A stretch of DNA of 64,000 nt from Holophagaceae bacterium (GTDB taxonomy: Bacteria > Acidobacteriota > Holophagae > Holophagales > Holophagaceae). Both the position numbers and the translations under genes were made by a program. The notes under the pieces were generated by a model. The model was not told the origin of the DNA and did no database searches. It saw only the letters and a program-made list of their open reading frames with translations. Within the stretch, counting starts at the first letter, position 1. Each line of letters begins with the position of its first letter. Where the stretch lies: NCBI GenBank assembly GCA_023257195.1, contig JALRCU010000032.1, forward strand, positions 45,545-109,544. The letters are read 5' to 3'. This document shows, piece by piece, positions 63,532-64,000 of this stretch.

Positions 63532-64000
63532 TTATAGATTCTGAAGAGTCTACGTTAGGAGTTGATTTTGATAAGTTAGACGAGTATTTGCAGAGCTCAA
63601 CAACTTTCTCTAATGGCCATTATTTTAATAAGTTTTCATTAAGGCCTATCAAAGCCATATTGCCAATGCATACTTTTGGTCACCCTGTGAATATCGATAA
63701 GTTAATGGAGTTGTCATTCAAGTATAACCTTGTAGTGATAGAAGATGCAGCTGAGTCTTTAGGAAGCTTTTATAAAGGAATCCATACAGGAACCTTTGGA
63801 TTAGCTGGTATTGTTAGTTTTAATGGCAATAAAACTATAACAACGGGTGGTGGTGGTGCAATTATTACTAATGACCCATTTTTTGCCAAGAAAGCTAAGC
63901 ATATAACCACTACTGCTAAACTAACCCATAAATGGGAGTATGTTCACGATCTTGTCGGGTATAACTATAGGCTTCCTAATATTAATGCAGCACTGGGATG
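63522..64000 (+). CDS. LegC/PseC-like sugar aminotransferase, internal fragment (partial at both ends)
   Basis: An uninterrupted frame of about 159 codons encodes the middle of a DegT/DnrJ/EryC1-family PLP enzyme. IPHFIDSEESTLGVD, PMHTFGHPVNIDKLMEL, VIEDAAESLGSFYKG, SFNGNKTITTGGGGAI (PLP lysine) and HDLVGYNYRLPNINAALG closely resemble LegC-type aminotransferases of legionaminic-acid/nonulosonate synthesis. The fragment has neither start nor stop: it begins at the junction with clpC and runs off the window. It is visibly richer in A and T than its neighbours, with TTA, ATA and AAT codons common. It may be foreign or a joining artefact. Confidence 0.85.
   Translation, partial: MPHFIDSEESTLGVDFDKLDEYLQSSTTFSNGHYFNKFSLRPIKAILPMHTFGHPVNIDKLMELSFKYNLVVIEDAAESLGSFYKGIHTGTFGLAGIVSFNGNKTITTGGGGAIITNDPFFAKKAKHITTTAKLTHKWEYVHDLVGYNYRLPNINAALG

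Overview
The window reads as a compact chromosomal segment of a Gram-negative (diderm) bacterium. The diderm evidence is two Omp85 barrel proteins (one a BamA), a Skp/OmpH chaperone, a KDO-lipid-A-type acyltransferase, a lipoprotein lipase and a prepilin peptidase. A GTP-type PEP carboxykinase, SufBCDSU iron-sulfur assembly, an MqnD-type protein of the futalosine menaquinone route, methylmalonyl-CoA epimerase and an AtuA-family protein together fit a lineage outside the well-known gammaproteobacteria, possibly Acidobacteriota-like. I cannot fix the phylum from sequence reading alone. Nearly everything looks like core housekeeping; I see no insertion sequence, CRISPR array or prophage.

Layout. 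1-6.2 kb: an exported proline-iminopeptidase-like hydrolase, tRNA-Val, a large Omp85 protein divergent from ispG, and yidD. 6.2-10 kb: plsC, then a leftward purF-miaA-crotonase-like operon. 10-14.6 kb: a YIP1 membrane protein, an HlyD/MacA-type adaptor and a MacB-type permease without an ATPase, then an AtuA-family protein. 14.6-21 kb: a DUF805 protein, mqnD with a flavin reductase, a DsbD-like membrane protein, GTP-PEPCK and a zinc-ribbon/TPR protein. 21-26.7 kb: a tight sufB-C-D-S-U-nfu operon behind an operator-like palindrome. 26.8-33.8 kb: rpsA with a strong terminator, a DinB-like protein, then leftward clpX, greA, an lpxL-like gene and an amino-acid permease. 33.9-39 kb: a membrane acyltransferase followed by an anchored glycosidase-like protein, a class V aminotransferase and a SulP permease. 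39-43.4 kb: two divergent serine tRNAs, an Fe-S photolyase/cryptochrome with a 47-residue DUF2256 partner, and katG. 43.6-50 kb: dnaE, a small membrane protein, a pabB-pabC fusion and pabA. 50-60 kb: a Pla-1/cef-type lipase lipoprotein, metK behind a candidate SAM-binding riboswitch, nagZ, an aminotransferase, methylmalonyl-CoA epimerase, prepilin peptidase, an exported cyclophilin, rlmN and dut. 60-63.5 kb: a leftward clpC(3' part)-bamA-skp operon.

The genes are tightly packed, with many start/stop overlaps. Several convergent pairs end on overlapping or abutting stop codons. Iron-sulfur assembly (suf) sits with several likely Fe-S enzymes: IspG, PurF, RlmN and the photolyase.

The most notable points are: an abrupt junction near 63,525 where clpC is cut and fused to an AT-rich LegC-type sugar aminotransferase fragment (possible chimeric assembly or recombination); the metK leader RNA; the suf palindrome; and a 20-bp near-copy of the tRNA-Ser 3' end that brackets the photolyase/DUF2256 pair. 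I did not find a convincing wholly new multi-gene system.
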